64,000 nucleotides of DNA from Methylobacterium sp. E-066 (GTDB lineage Bacteria; Pseudomonadota; Alphaproteobacteria; Rhizobiales; Beijerinckiaceae): contig NZ_JAKSYO010000172.1 in the NCBI RefSeq assembly GCF_022829635.1, positions 1 to 64,000 of the forward strand. Reading direction: 5' to 3'. A program made the translations under genes and the position numbers. This document shows, piece after piece, positions 62,342 through 64,000 of the stretch. The notes beneath the pieces were generated by a model. It was given only the letters and a program-made list of their open reading frames with translations. It was not told the DNA's origin and did no database searches. Numbering within the stretch: position 1 is the stretch's first letter; each line of letters opens with the position of its first letter.

Positions 62342-63044
62342 TGCGGTAGCGCAGCCAGACGACGCCGCCCGACAACGTCTCGCAGGACGTCAGATCCAGC
62401 TTGCAGCGGCCGCCCATGGAATCGGCCTCCTCCCCGGCGAAATCGAACAGGGCCGGCGTGCCGGACACGCCGTCGACCGCCGGCGCGAGCAGCAGGCTGA
62501 GTTCGTCGATCACGCCGGCTTTCAGCATCGAGCCGTTGATGTGGCCACCACCTTCGACCAAGAGCCGCTCGATCCCGAACAGCGCCCGCAGCTTGGTCAC
62601 CGCCAGCGCAAAATCGACCGTTGTCTCGCCGGCGAACAGGTAGGATTGGCCGCCGGCCCGCAGCGTCCTCAGGTGCGCGTCCGGCACGGATTCGGTCAGC
62701 ACGACCACGATGTGGTCGCCCTCGATCTCGTTCCGGGCGCCCCAATCCAGGCGGCCCCGGGCGTCGAGGGCCACGGCGTAGCTGGACGCCCCGCCCTTCG
62801 CGACGTGATCGTCCCGGGGGATCGGACTCGTGTCGTCGAGGACCGGTTCGGGCAAGGGATCGGCGCTGTCGGCGTAGCCCTGCATGGTTACCCGCCCGCA
62901 GATCCAGGCATCGCCATTCAATTCGCCGTGGACGCGTTCGTAATGGCTGTCGGCGTCGAGGGTCTTCCAGCGGCGGGACTTGATCCGACCGTCCACCGAG
63001 GTGGTCATGTGACAGATGACGTAAGGGCGTTGCGCGTCGGCCAT
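62310..63044 (-). CDS. RibD C-terminal/dihydrofolate-reductase-like reductase
   Basis: A 244-residue NADPH-dependent reductase of the RibD C-terminal domain family. 'YVICHMTTSVDGRI' at the N-terminus, 'DAWICGRVTMQGY' and 'ERLLVEGGGHINGSMLKAGVIDELSLLLAPAVDG' are diagnostic. The N-terminal deaminase domain of full RibD is missing, so a role in riboflavin synthesis is not certain. It overlaps the end of the preceding gene on the opposite strand. Confidence 0.85.
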   Translation of the reverse strand: MADAQRPYVICHMTTSVDGRIKSRRWKTLDADSHYERVHGELNGDAWICGRVTMQGYADSADPLPEPVLDDTSPIPRDDHVAKGGASSYAVALDARGRLDWGARNEIEGDHIVVVLTESVPDAHLRTLRAGGQSYLFAGETTVDFALAVTKLRALFGIERLLVEGGGHINGSMLKAGVIDELSLLLAPAVDGVSGTPALFDFAGEEADSMGGRCKLDLTSCETLSGGVVWLRYRITPVAEAEPR

Positions 63045-63127
63045 GTCGTGTTCCGGTCTTTAGACTCTGATCGAAACGATAGGGGCGAGAGGCCGCCCGA
63101 CAACGCGCCGCTCGGTTTTCCGGCGCG

Positions 63128-64000
63128 TCAACGAAGGCGCAGCAGGCGGCGCAGGCGATCGATGACGTTGGGGTTCAGTTCCCGCCGGACCCGGCTTTCC
63201 GCGAAGGCGTCGACCGAAAACCGGTCGGTCGGCACGCGCCGCAGGAACCGCTCGGCGATCTCGTAGACCACGAGGTCCGGCTTCACTGCGGCAACGTAGG
63301 CCCAGTCGATCTCGGCGGACCAGATCGCGTGGACCTCGCGAAAACTCTCGGCCAGCATCGCGGTGAGCCGCGGTCCCTGGTCGAAAACATAGGAATCGCC
63401 GAACAGCACGATGCGTCGGGGATCGGCGGCTTCGGGATTGCGCATCACGGCGCGCGATCCGACGAAGAACCCGCCCCGGCCGGCGACCCGGCCGGTCTCG
63501 CGCAGCTGCACCAGCGCGTTGGCCTCGCTGCGCTGGGCGCGCCGCGGGAAATCGTGGGCGAAGTAGGCCTCGTCCACGGGCGGTTTGAGCTTGCCGCCGA
63601 GGTCGAACACGAAGCGCTCGAGATGCCCGGTCGCCTCGACCACATGCGCGGCCGGGGCGATCCCGAGCGCGGCGCACAGCGCCCGGTATGCGGCGATGTA
63701 GCCGCGATGGTTCCAGTGCGTGTCGGTCTGCAGGTAGACCGGCCCTTCGGCCCGCGCCGCCTGCAGCGGCTCGTACAGGTCGAGCAATTCGGCTTGCGTT
63801 TCCGCCGCCAGGAGCCGTCCGAGCCGCGTGCCGGGCGGGTCGGTCAGGTTCGGGAACGGCCGGTCGAGCGTGTCGGCATGGATCGCGATCTTTTCCGGCA
63901 CGATGGCGTGGACGTAGGTCGCACCCAGCGCTTTCGCCCGGCGGACGCGGGCTTCAACCAGCCGCACCCAGCGGCGCAGCAGCCGACGGGTCGCCGCGGA
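63128..64000 (-). CDS. AlgX/AlgJ-like SGNH-type protein (partial, 5' end outside)
   Basis: The frame is open to the window edge, so only the C-terminal 290 residues are visible. 'VYLQTDTHWNHRGYIAAYRALC' (DTHWNxxG) and 'RIVLFGDSYVFDQGPRLTAMLAESF' (GDSY) are the catalytic motifs of AlgX/AlgJ-type acetyltransferases, which O-acetylate exported polysaccharides in the periplasm. The start and any signal peptide lie outside the window. Confidence 0.8.
   Translation of the reverse strand, partial: SAATRRLLRRWVRLVEARVRRAKALGATYVHAIVPEKIAIHADTLDRPFPNLTDPPGTRLGRLLAAETQAELLDLYEPLQAARAEGPVYLQTDTHWNHRGYIAAYRALCAALGIAPAAHVVEATGHLERFVFDLGGKLKPPVDEAYFAHDFPRRAQRSEANALVQLRETGRVAGRGGFFVGSRAVMRNPEAADPRRIVLFGDSYVFDQGPRLTAMLAESFREVHAIWSAEIDWAYVAAVKPDLVVYEIAERFLRRVPTDRFSVDAFAESRVRRELNPNVIDRLRRLLRLR

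Overview
The window is high-GC, gene-dense chromosomal DNA of an alphaproteobacterium, most likely Methylobacterium/Methylorubrum or a close relative. That placement is an inference from gene content: a propionyl-CoA carboxylase beta subunit, a crtI-crtB carotenoid pair with a CrtJ/PpsR-type operator, an HWE-family histidine kinase, a gamma/beta urease fusion, a dialkylglycine decarboxylase, and several families of short palindromic repeats between genes. No ribosomal RNA, insertion sequence, prophage or CRISPR array is visible. One tRNA-Val(CAC) is present at 13118-13192.

Layout, left half. Positions 1-8497 hold a tightly coupled operon: a deacetylase, a double ABC ATPase, a methyltransferase-like protein, a family-5 solute-binding protein and two permeases. 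Almost every junction is a 4-base start/stop overlap. Two GC-rich palindromic elements lie in the open frame ahead of the deacetylase, and a third is inserted in frame near the N-terminus of the solute-binding protein. Positions 8500-10000 are a looser, AT-richer stretch with a collagen-like small protein, a coding remnant and a small secreted protein. Next come an HWE sensor kinase, a SelT/SelW-like protein, tRNA-Val, pccB, two small envelope proteins, a Tat-exported metallophosphoesterase, hemC, crtB and crtI, a trimeric autotransporter adhesin, a GDP-fucose synthase with two SGNH hydrolases, ilvD, adenine deaminase and ohr.

Layout, right half. Positions 30758-34844 (minus strand) form a CoA-ester degradation operon: CoA transferase, SDR, acyl-CoA dehydrogenase, MaoC/FAS1-like hydratase. 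Then follow an RND efflux pump and its adaptor, and a urease cluster (ureAB, ureC, ureE, ureF, ureG) interrupted by a VapBC-type toxin-antitoxin pair and a DUF29 gene. After that come a Pot-type ABC transporter without a binding protein behind a Crp/Fnr gene, an LpxC homologue away from a cell-division context, an HD-GYP protein, an ABC-F ATPase, the divergent dgdA/dgdR pair, an orphan protein in AT-rich DNA, an MFS transporter, a WcbI-type protein, an alpha/beta hydrolase, a RibD-like reductase, and an AlgX/AlgJ-like SGNH protein cut by the window edge.

Most interesting points: palindromic elements that behave as coding insertions; the VapBC pair and its 9-bp inverted repeat inside the urease operon; a TGT-N12-ACA operator spanning the crtI start codon; a membrane-helix frame directly behind the crtB stop; an LpxC homologue with an altered active-site neighbour; and CoA-ester and surface-glycan gene groups whose substrates cannot be read from sequence.
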